Of a stretch of 64,000 nucleotides of DNA, positions 1 through 10,012 are shown in pieces. The stretch lies in the NCBI GenBank assembly GCA_002430835.1, contig DJDA01000115.1, positions 53,672-117,671 on the forward strand, read 5' to 3'. Each line of letters opens with the position of its first letter. Position 1 is the stretch's first letter. Origin of the DNA: Brevundimonas sp. UBA5936. GTDB lineage: Bacteria > Pseudomonadota > Alphaproteobacteria > Caulobacterales > Caulobacteraceae. The notes under the pieces are model-generated. The model was not told the origin of the DNA, ran no database searches, and was given only the letters and a program-made list of their open reading frames with translations. Position numbers and translations under genes: made by a program.

Positions 1-989
<989 letters not shown>

Positions 990-1007
990 GGACTAAGGAA
1001 AAACAGC

Positions 1008-1766
1008 ATGCGTAAGCGCAAGAAACTCGACGGCTCGGACCTCAACAACGCCCTGCTGGGCGGGGCCTGCCTGATCGCCGTCATCACCCTGGGCCTGTGC
1101 ACGGCGCCGACCGACGCCAAGGCTCAGGACGTCGCGAAGAACGCCCGTCCTGACATCGCCTTCAACGCCGCCATCGGCTCCGATTACGTCTTCCGGGGCG
1201 TCAGCCAGAATGAAGGCGACCCGGCGATCTCGGCCGGGGTGGATGTGACGCAAGGTCTCTTCTACGCCGGGGCCTGGGCTGGGAACGTCTCCTTTGTAGG
1301 CGACGCCGATACCGACGCCGAGATCGACCTCTATGCGGGCGTTCGCCCTGCGTTCGGCGGCTTTGACTGGGACTTCGGCGTGGTCAGCTACTTCTACGCC
1401 GGCCAGCCGAACGGCGCCGACTATGACTATGTCGAGCTGAAGGCCGCCGCTTCGCGCGCGGTCGGCCCGGCGACGCTGGGCGCAGCGATCTACTATTCGC
1501 CGGACTTCTTCGGCGCGTCCGAGGACGAGGCGACCTATGCCGAGATCAATGCAGCGATCAGCCCGGCCGACAAATGGACGCTCTCGGCGGCGTTGGGGCG
1601 TCAGTGGGTGTCGTCGGACTTCGACTACACGACCTGGAACCTGGGCGCGGCCTATCAGCTGACGGAGCGGCTGGGCCTGGACGTCCGCTATTTCGACACT
1701 GACGAGCACGGCTTCGGCTCCGCCTATGACAGCCGCGTCGTCGCCAGCCTGAAGGCGAACTTCTGA
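1008..1766 (+). CDS. TorF-family putative porin (outer-membrane beta-barrel) inside the kdp operon
   Basis: A 252-residue predicted outer-membrane protein. The N-terminus is basic (MRKRKKLDG), followed by a hydrophobic segment at about residues 17-32 and a likely cleavage after AKA near residue 40. The mature part alternates polar and aromatic residues in strand-like blocks (for example GSDYVFRGVSQNEGDPAIS, WNLGAAYQL) and ends in a terminal Phe, as barrel proteins do. The GSDYVFRGVSQ start of the barrel matches the TIGR02001/TorF putative porin family as I know it. The gene sits between kdpB and kdpC, and its stop shares one base with the kdpC start (TGATG), so it is co-transcribed and probably translationally coupled. 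A role in outer-membrane K+ entry is inference. Confidence 0.85.
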   Translation: MRKRKKLDGSDLNNALLGGACLIAVITLGLCTAPTDAKAQDVAKNARPDIAFNAAIGSDYVFRGVSQNEGDPAISAGVDVTQGLFYAGAWAGNVSFVGDADTDAEIDLYAGVRPAFGGFDWDFGVVSYFYAGQPNGADYDYVELKAAASRAVGPATLGAAIYYSPDFFGASEDEATYAEINAAISPADKWTLSAALGRQWVSSDFDYTTWNLGAAYQLTERLGLDVRYFDTDEHGFGSAYDSRVVASLKANF

Positions 1767-2356
1767 TGCTGAACCATATTCGCCCGGCGATCGTCATGAT
1801 CGCCCTGTTCACCGGCGTTCTGGGCGTCGGCTATCCGTTGGCCGTGACGGGGGTGGCCCAAGCGGCCTTTTCGGATCAGGCGAACGGCAGCCTGGTTCGT
1901 GACAAGGGGGGACGAGTGGTCGGCTCGGCCCTGGTCGGCCAGACGTTCGCCGCGCCGGGGTATCTGCATCCCCGGCCGTCGGCGGCGGGTGACGGCTATG
2001 ACGCCGCCGCCTCATCCGGCTCCAACCTCGGCCCGTTGAACCCCGATCTGATCGCGCGGGTGAAGACGGACGCCGACGCCTTGCGAAGCGAGACGGGTGC
2101 AAGGACCATCCCCGCCGACGCGGTGACGGCCTCGGCGTCGGGTCTCGACCCGCATATCTCTCCGGCCTACGCTGAGCTTCAGGCCGCCCGCATCGCCAAG
2201 GCGCGCGGCGTAGGGGAGGGGCAGGTGCGCGAAGTGATCCGACAGCATGTCGAGGGCCGCACGTTCGGCGTACTGGGTCAGCCGCGGGTCAATGTGCTGC
2301 TGACCAACCGGGCGTTGGACGCGCGCTTCGGCCTCTTGACGACCGAGGGCGGATGA
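1766..2356 (+). CDS. kdpC: Potassium-transporting ATPase subunit C (KdpC)
   Basis: Single-pass membrane subunit of the KdpFABC potassium pump, which stabilises the KdpA-KdpB assembly. Length (196 residues) is normal. One N-terminal membrane helix (about residues 5-30, with MIALFTGVLGVGYPLAVTG) is followed by a periplasmic domain with the family signatures GSALVGQTF, YLHPRPSAAG, SSGSNLGPLNP, DAVTASASGLDPHISP and VNVLLTNRALD. Its start overlaps the porin stop by one base, and its end overlaps kdpD by four bases (ATGA), so the operon is tightly coupled. Confidence 0.97.
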   Translation: MLNHIRPAIVMIALFTGVLGVGYPLAVTGVAQAAFSDQANGSLVRDKGGRVVGSALVGQTFAAPGYLHPRPSAAGDGYDAAASSGSNLGPLNPDLIARVKTDADALRSETGARTIPADAVTASASGLDPHISPAYAELQAARIAKARGVGEGQVREVIRQHVEGRTFGVLGQPRVNVLLTNRALDARFGLLTTEGG

Positions 2357-5022
2357 CGTCGCCGATTCTCTCTACGGATCAGACCCCGGCCGCCCCGCGC
2401 AAGCGTGGGCGGCTGAAGGTCTTTCTGGGCATGTCGCCAGGCGTCGGCAAGACCTATGAGATGCTGCGCGCCGCTCGGAGACGAAAGGCCGAGGGCGAGG
2501 ACGTCGTCGTCGGCGTGGTCGAGACCCACGGCCGCAAGGAGACGATGAGCCTGCTGCGCGGGCTGGAAGTCATGGCCCGCAGGCCCATCGCCTACCGCGA
2601 ACGGACCCTGCTGGAGTTCGACATCGACGCGGCCATAGCGCGCCGGCCGGACCTGTTGCTGGTCGACGAATACGCCCACTCCAACGCGCCCGGTTCGCGC
2701 CATCCGAAGCGGTGGCAGGACGTGGAGGAGATTCTCGATGCCGGGATCGACGTCTGGACCACGCTGAACGTCCAGCATCTGGAGAGCCTGTCGGACGTGG
2801 TGCTGCGCATCACGGGCGTCCGCCAACGCGAGAGCGTGCCCGACAGCGCCCTGTCACGCGCCGACGACATCGAGGTGGTGGACATCACCCCGGAGGAGCT
2901 GCGCAAGCGTCTGGCCGAGGGCAAGGTCTATGTGCCTGAGACGGCCCGGCTGGCCTCGGACAACTTCTTCAAGGTCGAGAACCTGACGGCCCTGCGCGAA
3001 CTGGCGCTGCGCCGCGCGGCCCAGACGGTGGACGATCAGCTGACCGCCCGTCTGCGCGAACAGGGCGCGGCCGGGCCGTGGGCGGCGGGCGAGCGCATCC
3101 TGGTCCTGGTGGCGGGCGACGCCATGGCCGGCCCCCTGGTTCGGGCGGGGCGGCGCTTGTCCGACATGATGATGGACGCGCCCTGGACCGTGGCTCATGT
3201 CGATCGGCCGTCTGGCGCGCGCCACGGCGTCGGCTCGGCGGGCAAGTTGTCCGATGCGCTGAAACTGGCCGAGCAACTGGGCGGGCGCACCGTAGTTCTC
3301 AGCGGCGACGATGTGGTGCGCGCCATCATGGACCACGCTCACAACAACCATGTCACCCAGATCGTCCTGGCCAAGGGACGCGACAGCCGCCTGTCGGAGT
3401 GGCTGGGCCGGTCTCTGGCCGCCGAACTGCTGCGTCAGGCGCGGGGCGTGGCCGTTCACGTCGTCACCGACGAGGTCGAGCCGGAACCGAAAGCGCCGAA
3501 AGACGTACGCTTGAACCTGGCCGGAGGGTGGCGCGGCTACGCCGTCGGCGTCGCCTGCGTCATTGCGGCGACGGGACTGGCCCTCTTGCTGGACCGGACC
3601 TTCGAGCGTGTGGACCTGGGCGTCATCTATCTGACGGCGGTTCTGGCGGCGGGCGCTCTCTATGGACTGCGGCCCGCTTTGGCGGCGGCGACCGTCGCCT
3701 TCCTGACCTACAACTTCCTGTTCTTGCAGCCGAAGTTCAGTTTCGCCATCGGGTCGCCGACGGACGTGCTGACCCTGATCGTCTTCTGGGGCGTGGCCCT
3801 GACGACTGGCGCGTTGGCGGGGCGGGTGCGAGAGCAGGCTAGGGCGGCTCAACGCCGCGCCTCGGCGGTGTCCGCCCTTCTGGCCGCCAGTCAGCGTCTG
3901 ACCGGGATCGGTGATCGGAACGAGGCTGCGCGCATCTTGGCCGAACAAACGGCCGCCGCCGCAGGGACCGGGGCGGTCGTCCTGCTGCCCGTTGACGGCG
4001 AACTGATCCTGACTGCCGGAGCGCCCGGCAAGCCCGAACTGGACGCCGAAGCCATGGCCGCCGCGCGCTGGGCCTGGGAAAAAGGCGAACCCGCCGGCCA
4101 CGGCACCGGCACCCTGCCTCAGGCGCGCTGGACCTTCCGGCTTCTGCAAGGCGTGCGCGACCGGGCGGGCGTGGCTGGGATCGAGGCCGCCGCCCTGTCG
4201 CCGGGTTCTGACGAAGAGAAGCTGGCCCTGGCCCTGCTGGATCAGGGCGCGGTGGCGGTCGAGCGCGCCGACTTGGCCGGCCAGGCGGTCGAGACCGAGA
4301 CCCTGCGCCGTACCGACCGTTTCCGAGGCGCGCTGATGAACTCGGTCAGCCATGACTTGCGGACGCCGCTATCCACCGTGCTGGGCGCCTCGACCACTTT
4401 GATCGACCTCGGCGACAAGCTGACGCCCGCCGTACGCGCCGATCTGTTGTTGTCGATCCGCGAGGAGGCCGAGCGTCTCAGCCGCTATGTCGGCGACCTG
4501 CTGGACATGACCCGGCTGGAAGGCGGGGGCCTGAACATCCGCGCCGACTGGGTCGATGTGCGCGACGTGCTGAACGCGGCGGGCAAGCGGGTGGCGCGGC
4601 GTCTGGGGCAGCGTAGGATGACCCGCGACTTCCCGGCCCAGCTCAGTCTGGTCATGGTCGATCAGGGGTTGCTGGAACAGGCGCTCGTGAACATCCTGGA
4701 AAACGCCATCGCCTACAGCCCCGACGGCTCGACGGTCGAACTTGCCGCCTATGAAGACCGGGGGGCCGTGGTCATCTCCATTGAGGACGAAGGCAAGGGC
4801 ATCCCGACCGCCGAGCTGGAACGGGTGTTCGACAAGTTCCGCCGCATGGAGGAGCCGTCAGACCGCACAAAGGGCGCGGGTTTGGGGCTGGCCATCGCCA
4901 AGGGCTTCGTCGAGGCCATGAACGGCCGCATCGCCGCCGCCAGCCCCATCCAGGACGGAAAAGGCACCCGTATCTTGATCAGCCTGCCCAAGGCCGTCGT
5001 CACTCACCCGAGCCTGCTTTAG
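2353..5022 (+). CDS. kdpD: Osmosensitive K+ channel sensor histidine kinase KdpD
   Basis: Membrane histidine kinase that controls the kdp operon together with KdpE. It has 889 residues, normal for KdpD. Domains in order: an N-terminal KdpD domain with a Walker A-like GMSPGVGKT at about residues 26-34 and LLLVDEYAHSNAPGSRHP (Walker B region); a universal-stress-protein-like domain (about 245-375); a four-helix DUF4118 membrane block (about 395-500); a GAF-like region; HisKA with phospho-acceptor His at residue 667 in NSVSHDLRTPLS; and a HATPase domain with NILENAIAYSP, DEGKGIP and GAGLGLAIAKG. It overlaps kdpC by four bases and is followed ten bases later by kdpE. Confidence 0.97.
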   Translation: MTSPILSTDQTPAAPRKRGRLKVFLGMSPGVGKTYEMLRAARRRKAEGEDVVVGVVETHGRKETMSLLRGLEVMARRPIAYRERTLLEFDIDAAIARRPDLLLVDEYAHSNAPGSRHPKRWQDVEEILDAGIDVWTTLNVQHLESLSDVVLRITGVRQRESVPDSALSRADDIEVVDITPEELRKRLAEGKVYVPETARLASDNFFKVENLTALRELALRRAAQTVDDQLTARLREQGAAGPWAAGERILVLVAGDAMAGPLVRAGRRLSDMMMDAPWTVAHVDRPSGARHGVGSAGKLSDALKLAEQLGGRTVVLSGDDVVRAIMDHAHNNHVTQIVLAKGRDSRLSEWLGRSLAAELLRQARGVAVHVVTDEVEPEPKAPKDVRLNLAGGWRGYAVGVACVIAATGLALLLDRTFERVDLGVIYLTAVLAAGALYGLRPALAAATVAFLTYNFLFLQPKFSFAIGSPTDVLTLIVFWGVALTTGALAGRVREQARAAQRRASAVSALLAASQRLTGIGDRNEAARILAEQTAAAAGTGAVVLLPVDGELILTAGAPGKPELDAEAMAAARWAWEKGEPAGHGTGTLPQARWTFRLLQGVRDRAGVAGIEAAALSPGSDEEKLALALLDQGAVAVERADLAGQAVETETLRRTDRFRGALMNSVSHDLRTPLSTVLGASTTLIDLGDKLTPAVRADLLLSIREEAERLSRYVGDLLDMTRLEGGGLNIRADWVDVRDVLNAAGKRVARRLGQRRMTRDFPAQLSLVMVDQGLLEQALVNILENAIAYSPDGSTVELAAYEDRGAVVISIEDEGKGIPTAELERVFDKFRRMEEPSDRTKGAGLGLAIAKGFVEAMNGRIAAASPIQDGKGTRILISLPKAVVTHPSLL

Positions 5023-5032
5023 AGTTCGCCGC

Positions 5033-5719
5033 ATGGCCGCCGTTCGTCCTCAGATTCTCGTCATCGACGACGAGTCCCAGATCCACCGCTTCCTGTCCCC
5101 AGCGCTGGACGCTGCCGGCTATGAGCCGCGCCGCGCCGACAGCGGGCAGGAGGGCTTGCGCGGCATCGCCCTGTGGAGCCCCGACGCCGTGGTGCTGGAT
5201 CTCGGCCTGCCCGACATGGACGGCAAGGACGTGCTGGCCCGCGCGCGAGAGTTCTACGCCGGTCCCATCATCATCCTGTCGGCGCGGGACAAGGAGGCCG
5301 AAAAGATCGCGGCGCTTGATGTGGGCGCCAATGATTATGTCGAAAAACCCTTTGGCGTCGGCGAGCTACTGGCCCGACTGCGGGCCAATCTGCGTCAGAC
5401 GCCGCGCGCCGAAACGGCCGGACCTTTGATCACAGGCGAGGTCAAGATCGACATGGAGCGACGCCTGATCACCCGCGCGGATAACCCAGTGCGACTGACG
5501 CCCAAGGAGTATGATGTCCTGGCGCACCTGACCCGAAACGTCGGCAAGGTGACTGGCCATCGCGACCTGCTGACCGCCGTCTGGGGCAAGGCCCATGCCG
5601 ATGACACCCAGTATCTGCGCGTCGTCATCGGCCAACTGCGCCAGAAACTAGAGGTTGATCCCGCGCAACCGCGCTTGATCCTGACGGAGCCAGGCGTGGG
5701 GTACCGCTTGGCGGACTAA
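5033..5719 (+). CDS. kdpE: KDP operon response regulator KdpE
   Basis: OmpR/PhoB-type response regulator, 228 residues. The receiver domain has the acidic pair in VIDDES (residues 10-15), phospho-acceptor Asp56 in VVLDLGLPDMDG, and the conserved Lys in the EKPFGVGEL stretch. The C-terminal winged-helix DNA-binding domain contains LTPKEYDVLAHL and the terminal TEPGVGYRL. It lies ten bases after kdpD and ends the operon. The next gene converges on it from the minus strand after only 26 bases, with no clear terminator between them. Confidence 0.97.
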   Translation: MAAVRPQILVIDDESQIHRFLSPALDAAGYEPRRADSGQEGLRGIALWSPDAVVLDLGLPDMDGKDVLARAREFYAGPIIILSARDKEAEKIAALDVGANDYVEKPFGVGELLARLRANLRQTPRAETAGPLITGEVKIDMERRLITRADNPVRLTPKEYDVLAHLTRNVGKVTGHRDLLTAVWGKAHADDTQYLRVVIGQLRQKLEVDPAQPRLILTEPGVGYRLAD

Positions 5720-5745
5720 CCCACGCCTGTGGCGGTATATGGCCC

Positions 5746-8127
5746 CTACAGCTTCACTCGGTTCAGGCGCAGGGCGTTAGCGATGACGCTGACGGAGGAC
5801 AGGGCCATCGCCGCCGCCGCGATCATCGGCGAGAGCAATATGCCGAAGAAGGGGTAGAGCAGGCCCGCCGCCACCGGCACGCCTGCGGCGTTGTAGATGA
5901 AGGCGAAGAACAGGTTCTGGCGGATATTGGCCATGGTGGCGTGGCTGAGTTCGCGAGCGCGGACGATGCCGTTCAGGTCGCCTTTCAGCAGGGTCACGCC
6001 TGCGCTTTCCATCGCCACGTCGGCGCCGGGCCCCATGGCGATTCCTACGTCGGCTGTGGCCAGGGCAGGGGCGTCGTTGACGCCGTCGCCAGCCATGGCG
6101 ACGACTCGGCCCTGCTGTCTCAACCGCGCCACGACCTCGGCCTTCTGATCGGGCAGGACGTCCGCTTCGACAGCGTCGATGCCCAGTTGGCGCGCGACCG
6201 CCTCGGCCGTCGTGCGGTTGTCGCCCGTCAGCATCACGACCTTGAGGCCGTGGGCGCGCAAGGCGGCCAGGGCCTCGGCCGTGGTTGGCTTGATCGGATC
6301 GGCGATGGCGAACACGCCCGCCACGCGGCTGTCTACCCCCATGAAGATGGCGGTGGCGCCATCGGCGCGCAGGGCGTCGGCCTGGGCCGCCATCGGGTCG
6401 GCGTCCACTCCGGCCTCGGCCAGGAACCGGGCGTTGCCCAGGGTGATGCGCTGGCCCTCGATCGTACCGAGCGCCCCCTTGCCTGTAGGGGAGTCGAAGT
6501 CGCTGACTGCAGGAATATCGAGATCGCGTTCGGTCGCCGCCTCGACGATGGCCAGAGCCAGGGGATGTTCTGACGCCCGCTCGACCCCGGCGGCGATGCG
6601 CAGCAGTTCATTCTGATCGAAACCGTCGGCGGCCACGATACGGGTTACGGCGGGCTTGCCTTCGGTCAGGGTGCCGGTTTTGTCGACAACCAGGGTGTCG
6701 ACCTTCTCTATGCGCTCAAGCGCCTCGGCGTTCTTGATCAGCACGCCCAGGCCGGCGCCGCGGCCGACGCCGACCATGATCGACATGGGCGTCGCCAGGC
6801 CTAGGGCGCAGGGGCAGGCGATGATCAGAACGGCGACCGCCGCGACCAGGCCGTGCGCCAGACGCGGCTCAGGCCCCCAGACGCCCCAGGCGATGAAGGC
6901 GATGACGGCCACCAACAGCACGGCCGGGACAAACCAGCCTGCGACCTGGTCAGCCATGCGCTGGATCGGCGCGCGCGAGCGCTGAGCGTCGGCGACCATC
7001 TGGACGATGCGCGCCAGCATGGTGTCGCGCCCGATCTTTTCGGTGCGGATGATCAGGGCGCCGCTCTGGTTGATCGTGCCGCCTATGACCTTGTCGTCGA
7101 CCGACTTGGTGACGGGCATGGATTCCCCGGTCACCATGGATTCATCCAGGGCCGAGCGGCCTTCCTCGACCACGCCGTCGACCGGCACCTTTTCGCCGGG
7201 GCGGACGCGCAATCGGTCACCGACGACGATCAGGTCGAGCGCGACCTCGTCCTCGCCGCCGTCATCGGCGATGCGCCGGGCGGTCTTGGGGGCCAGGTTC
7301 AGCAGGGCCTTGATCGCGCCCGAGGTGCGTTCACGCGCCCGCAATTCCAGCACCTGCCCCAGCAGAACCAGGGTGGTGATGACGGCGGCGGCCTCGAAGT
7401 AGACCGCGACTGATCCGTCCGCCGCGCGGAAGGCGGCGGGGAAGAGGCCTGGCGCCAGGGCGGCGACCATGCTGTAGGCCCAGGCCACCCCCGTCCCCAT
7501 GGCGATCAGGGTGAACATGTTGAGCTTGCGGGTCTTCAGCGAGGTCCAGCCGCGCTGGAAGAAGGGCCAGCCCGCCCACAGCACGACCGGCGTGGCCAAG
7601 ACCATCTGAATCCAGATCGAGGTCCGCATCGGCACAAGGTGATGCAGCGCCGGAATCAGATGCGCGCCCATCTCCAGAATGAAGACGGGCGTGGTCAGAG
7701 CCACCGCAACCCAAAAGCGCCGCGTCATGTCGATCAGTTCAGCGCTGGGAGCCGCGTCGGCGGTCGCGACTTCAGGCTCCAGAGCCATGCCGCAGATGGG
7801 GCAGGCGCCGGGGTGGTCCTGGCGGATCTCCGGGTGCATCGGGCAGGTCCAGATGGTCCCTGCAGGCGCCTCGACCTTCGACTGGGTCGCACGGTCCAGA
7901 TAGCGTTCAGGTTCGGCGACGAACTTCGCCTTGCAGCCTGCGCTGCAGAAATGGTGTTCGCGCCCGGCATGGGTCGCATGATGCGCCGTTTCGTGCGGAT
8001 CGACGCCCATGCCGCAGACGGGGTCGACGACGCTGGATGGAGGAGGACTTTCGCCGCGTCCGTGAACGTGGCTGTGGTGATGGTCGTGGCCTTCGGCGGA
8101 ATGTCCGCCGGGTTTCGTGTCCGCCAT
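5746..8127 (-). CDS. Copper-translocating P1B-type ATPase with N-terminal YHS and heavy-metal-binding domains
   Basis: Inner-membrane copper exporter (CopA/ActP type), 793 residues from the chosen start. Order: a His-rich stretch (about residues 8-23); a YHS-type Cys motif block starting DPVCGMGVD (about 34-78); a small heavy-metal-binding domain with WTCPMHPEI and CPICGMAL (about 92-117); then membrane helices. Catalytic signatures: TGE (333-335), the ion-site CPC in [12 protein letters not shown] (438-440), DKTGT (482-486), SEHPLA, TGDN and [10 protein letters not shown]. There is no usual N-terminal HMA (CxxC ferredoxin-like) domain. An ATG five codons upstream overlaps the Shine-Dalgarno GGAGGAGG, so the ATG at 8127 is preferred. 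It is the last gene of the copper operon. Confidence 0.95.
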   Translation of the reverse strand: MADTKPGGHSAEGHDHHHSHVHGRGESPPPSSVVDPVCGMGVDPHETAHHATHAGREHHFCSAGCKAKFVAEPERYLDRATQSKVEAPAGTIWTCPMHPEIRQDHPGACPICGMALEPEVATADAAPSAELIDMTRRFWVAVALTTPVFILEMGAHLIPALHHLVPMRTSIWIQMVLATPVVLWAGWPFFQRGWTSLKTRKLNMFTLIAMGTGVAWAYSMVAALAPGLFPAAFRAADGSVAVYFEAAAVITTLVLLGQVLELRARERTSGAIKALLNLAPKTARRIADDGGEDEVALDLIVVGDRLRVRPGEKVPVDGVVEEGRSALDESMVTGESMPVTKSVDDKVIGGTINQSGALIIRTEKIGRDTMLARIVQMVADAQRSRAPIQRMADQVAGWFVPAVLLVAVIAFIAWGVWGPEPRLAHGLVAAVAVLIIACPCALGLATPMSIMVGVGRGAGLGVLIKNAEALERIEKVDTLVVDKTGTLTEGKPAVTRIVAADGFDQNELLRIAAGVERASEHPLALAIVEAATERDLDIPAVSDFDSPTGKGALGTIEGQRITLGNARFLAEAGVDADPMAAQADALRADGATAIFMGVDSRVAGVFAIADPIKPTTAEALAALRAHGLKVVMLTGDNRTTAEAVARQLGIDAVEADVLPDQKAEVVARLRQQGRVVAMAGDGVNDAPALATADVGIAMGPGADVAMESAGVTLLKGDLNGIVRARELSHATMANIRQNLFFAFIYNAAGVPVAAGLLYPFFGILLSPMIAAAAMALSSVSVIANALRLNRVKL

Positions 8128-8182
8128 TCTTTCCTCCTCCATAGCGGCGATGCGCCGCCTGACCCGCCTGTGTCGTGGCCTC

Positions 8183-8569
8183 CTAGTGGACCATGAAGCG
8201 GGTGGAGCCGCTCATCCTGTGGCCGTCCGGCGCCTCGGCTGTCCAGGCCGCTGCATAGTTGCCCGGCGCCAGGCGCGGCAGGGGCGCGCTGACGGTTCGG
8301 GCGGCAGGGGCGGACGGCGCCGTGACCACGATCGGCGCTCGCCCCTGGGCCGTCAGGGTGACGGTCTTGAGCGTCATCGGATGGGGAAAGGTCACGCTGA
8401 ATCGTTCCGGCGAACCATGCGTCATGGCGCCGTCGGCCGGGTTGGTGACGATGCCTGACGTTTGCGCCTGCGATCCGCCATGTCCCGCATGACCCGCGTG
8501 CGGGTCTTGAGCGGCGGCCGCGCCGGCCAGCGAGGCCAACGCAGCGGTGAGAACCAGAGTCTTCAGCAT
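8183..8569 (-). CDS. Periplasmic copper-resistance protein, CopC family
   Basis: A 128-residue exported protein with a signal peptide (about residues 1-20, ending AGAAAAQ) and a His-rich mature N-terminus ([11 protein letters not shown]). An immunoglobulin-like CopC domain follows, with [29 protein letters not shown] and [13 protein letters not shown]; the last two are hallmark CopC strands. It probably binds and carries copper in the periplasm. The ATG at 8569 has AAGGAAG seven bases upstream and is preferred over an in-frame TTG two codons earlier. It lies 21 bases after copB and 55 bases before the ATPase. It is a different gene from the second CopC at 14311-14673. Confidence 0.88.
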   Translation of the reverse strand: MLKTLVLTAALASLAGAAAAQDPHAGHAGHGGSQAQTSGIVTNPADGAMTHGSPERFSVTFPHPMTLKTVTLTAQGRAPIVVTAPSAPAARTVSAPLPRLAPGNYAAAWTAEAPDGHRMSGSTRFMVH

Positions 8570-8590
8570 GACCAATCTTCCTTTCAGATC

Positions 8591-10012
8591 TTAGAACCAG
8601 GCCTTGATGCCGACCACGAAGCGCGTGTCTTCGGGATCCTGGCCTCTGGCCTTGGCGTAGTCGGCGGTGTCGCCCAGCGAACGGGTCCACTCGACGCCGA
8701 CGTAGGGGGCGAACTCCTTGCGGATTTCATAGCGCAGGCGCAGGCCCGCCGTGACCGAAGTCAGGCCCGAGCCGATCTCGAGCTCCGGGATGTCGCTGGC
8801 CGACAGGGCCACTTCGATCGCCGGTTGCAGGATCCACTTCTGGGTGATGCGCTGATCGTATTCGGCCTCGGCGCGGGCGGTCAGGTCGCCCTCGGTCGAG
8901 AGGAAGGCGGCGGCGCTCATCTCGAACCAGTAGGGAGCCACGCCCTGAACGCCGACGGTCAGGTGGGTGGTGTCGTCGCCGTCCGGACGGAAGTCCTGGC
9001 GCACGCCCGCCTGCACGTCCCAGAAGGGCGCGATGGCGCGGCTGTAGAGGGCCTGAACCTCGGCCTCGTGCAGCTTGCCGTCGATCTCGCCTTCGCCCTC
9101 GGTCTTCCACCAGAAGCGGTTGATATCGCCGCCGGTCCAGCCCTGGGCGCCCCAGCTGTAGCCGTCAGCGCCGTCGCCGAAGCTGGCTTCGATGGAGTCG
9201 ATCAGCACGGCCGTCGAGCGGATGTCGCCGTTCTCGACCAAAAGTTGCTTGCGCGAAGCGGCCATGACGGCCGGGTCGAACAGCAGGTCGGCGGCGTGGG
9301 CCGGAGCCGAACGAGCGGCGGCCGGGGGCGGGGTCTCGACCATGCGGCCGCCGACGGCGTCCACGCTAGTCGGGATGTTCGGCCCGCCGCGCGCGGCGCT
9401 CATGTCATGACCGGCATGGGGATCGGTCTGGGCGGCGCCATGACCGGCATGGCCGCTCATGTCGTGACCCGCGTGCGGGTCGGCCGGGGTCGCCTGGGCC
9501 GGAGCCATGTTGTGGCCGGCATGGGGATCAGCCGGAGCGGCGCCGTGCCCGGCGTGACCGCTCATGTCATGACCGGCGTGCGGGTCGGCAGGGGCCGCCT
9601 GCGCTGGAGCCATGGCGTGACCCGCATGGGGATCGGCCGCAGGAGCGTCGTGGCCGGCATGGCCGCTCATATCGTGACCCGCGTGGGGATCCGCCGGGGT
9701 CGCCTGGGCCGGAGCCATGTTGTGGCCGGCATGGGGATCCGTCGGAGCCGCGCCGTGCCCGGCGTGACCGCTCATGTCATGACCGGCGTGCGGATCAGCC
9801 GGAGCGCCGGAGGCGGCGGCTCCATGCATGGGGCAGGACTTGCCGTCGCGCATCATGGGGCAGTCGTGTGCGGGCTTGGCGGCCGGGGGTGTCGCCTGGG
9901 CAGACGCTGCGGGAGCGTGACCCGCATGACCGGCGTGGCTCTGGGCCAGGGCGGGGCCGCCCGCAGCCAGCATCAGGGGCGCGAGCGCCAGGGAGAAGGA
10001 AAGGGACTTCAC
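8591..10012 (-). CDS. copB: Copper-resistance outer-membrane protein CopB with His/Met repeat region
   Basis: A 473-residue exported protein. It has a signal peptide (about 1-24, ending GPALAQ), then Cys/Met/His-rich stretches (HDCPMMRDGKSCPMHG), then almost four copies of a 35-residue repeat (about residues 72-206) built of DPHAGHDMSGHAGH and DPHAGHNMAPAQ units. The C-terminal ~220 residues form the CopB beta-barrel domain, with SWGAQGWTGGDINRFWWKTE, AIAPFWDVQAGVRQD, EFAPYVGVEWTRSLG and a terminal Phe. CopB is thought to bind copper and sit in the outer membrane. The start overlaps copA by four bases (ATGA), so the two are coupled. Confidence 0.96.
   Translation of the reverse strand: MKSLSFSLALAPLMLAAGGPALAQSHAGHAGHAPAASAQATPPAAKPAHDCPMMRDGKSCPMHGAAASGAPADPHAGHDMSGHAGHGAAPTDPHAGHNMAPAQATPADPHAGHDMSGHAGHDAPAADPHAGHAMAPAQAAPADPHAGHDMSGHAGHGAAPADPHAGHNMAPAQATPADPHAGHDMSGHAGHGAAQTDPHAGHDMSAARGGPNIPTSVDAVGGRMVETPPPAAARSAPAHAADLLFDPAVMAASRKQLLVENGDIRSTAVLIDSIEASFGDGADGYSWGAQGWTGGDINRFWWKTEGEGEIDGKLHEAEVQALYSRAIAPFWDVQAGVRQDFRPDGDDTTHLTVGVQGVAPYWFEMSAAAFLSTEGDLTARAEAEYDQRITQKWILQPAIEVALSASDIPELEIGSGLTSVTAGLRLRYEIRKEFAPYVGVEWTRSLGDTADYAKARGQDPEDTRFVVGIKAWF
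9395..9799 (-). repeat. Tandem repeat of about 105 bp, ~3.9 copies, within copB
   Basis: The DNA repeats with a period near 105 bp (35 codons). It encodes alternating ADPHAGHDMSGHAGH and DPHAGH[N/A]MAPAQ[A] units. Copies 1 and 3 are nearly identical and copy 2 is the most diverged. Each copy supplies about seven His and three or four Met residues, suiting copper binding. Copy number is likely to vary among relatives, and short-read assembly could miscount it. Confidence 0.9.

Noticed and set aside
2854..4353. A 499-codon minus-strand frame inside kdpD
   Set aside because: Antisense to a clear sensor kinase gene and rich in Arg/Gln/Gly; no family resemblance.
9395..9799. CRISPR array
   Set aside because: The repeats are in frame within copB, with 105-bp contiguous units and no unique spacers; they encode a His/Met-rich protein segment.
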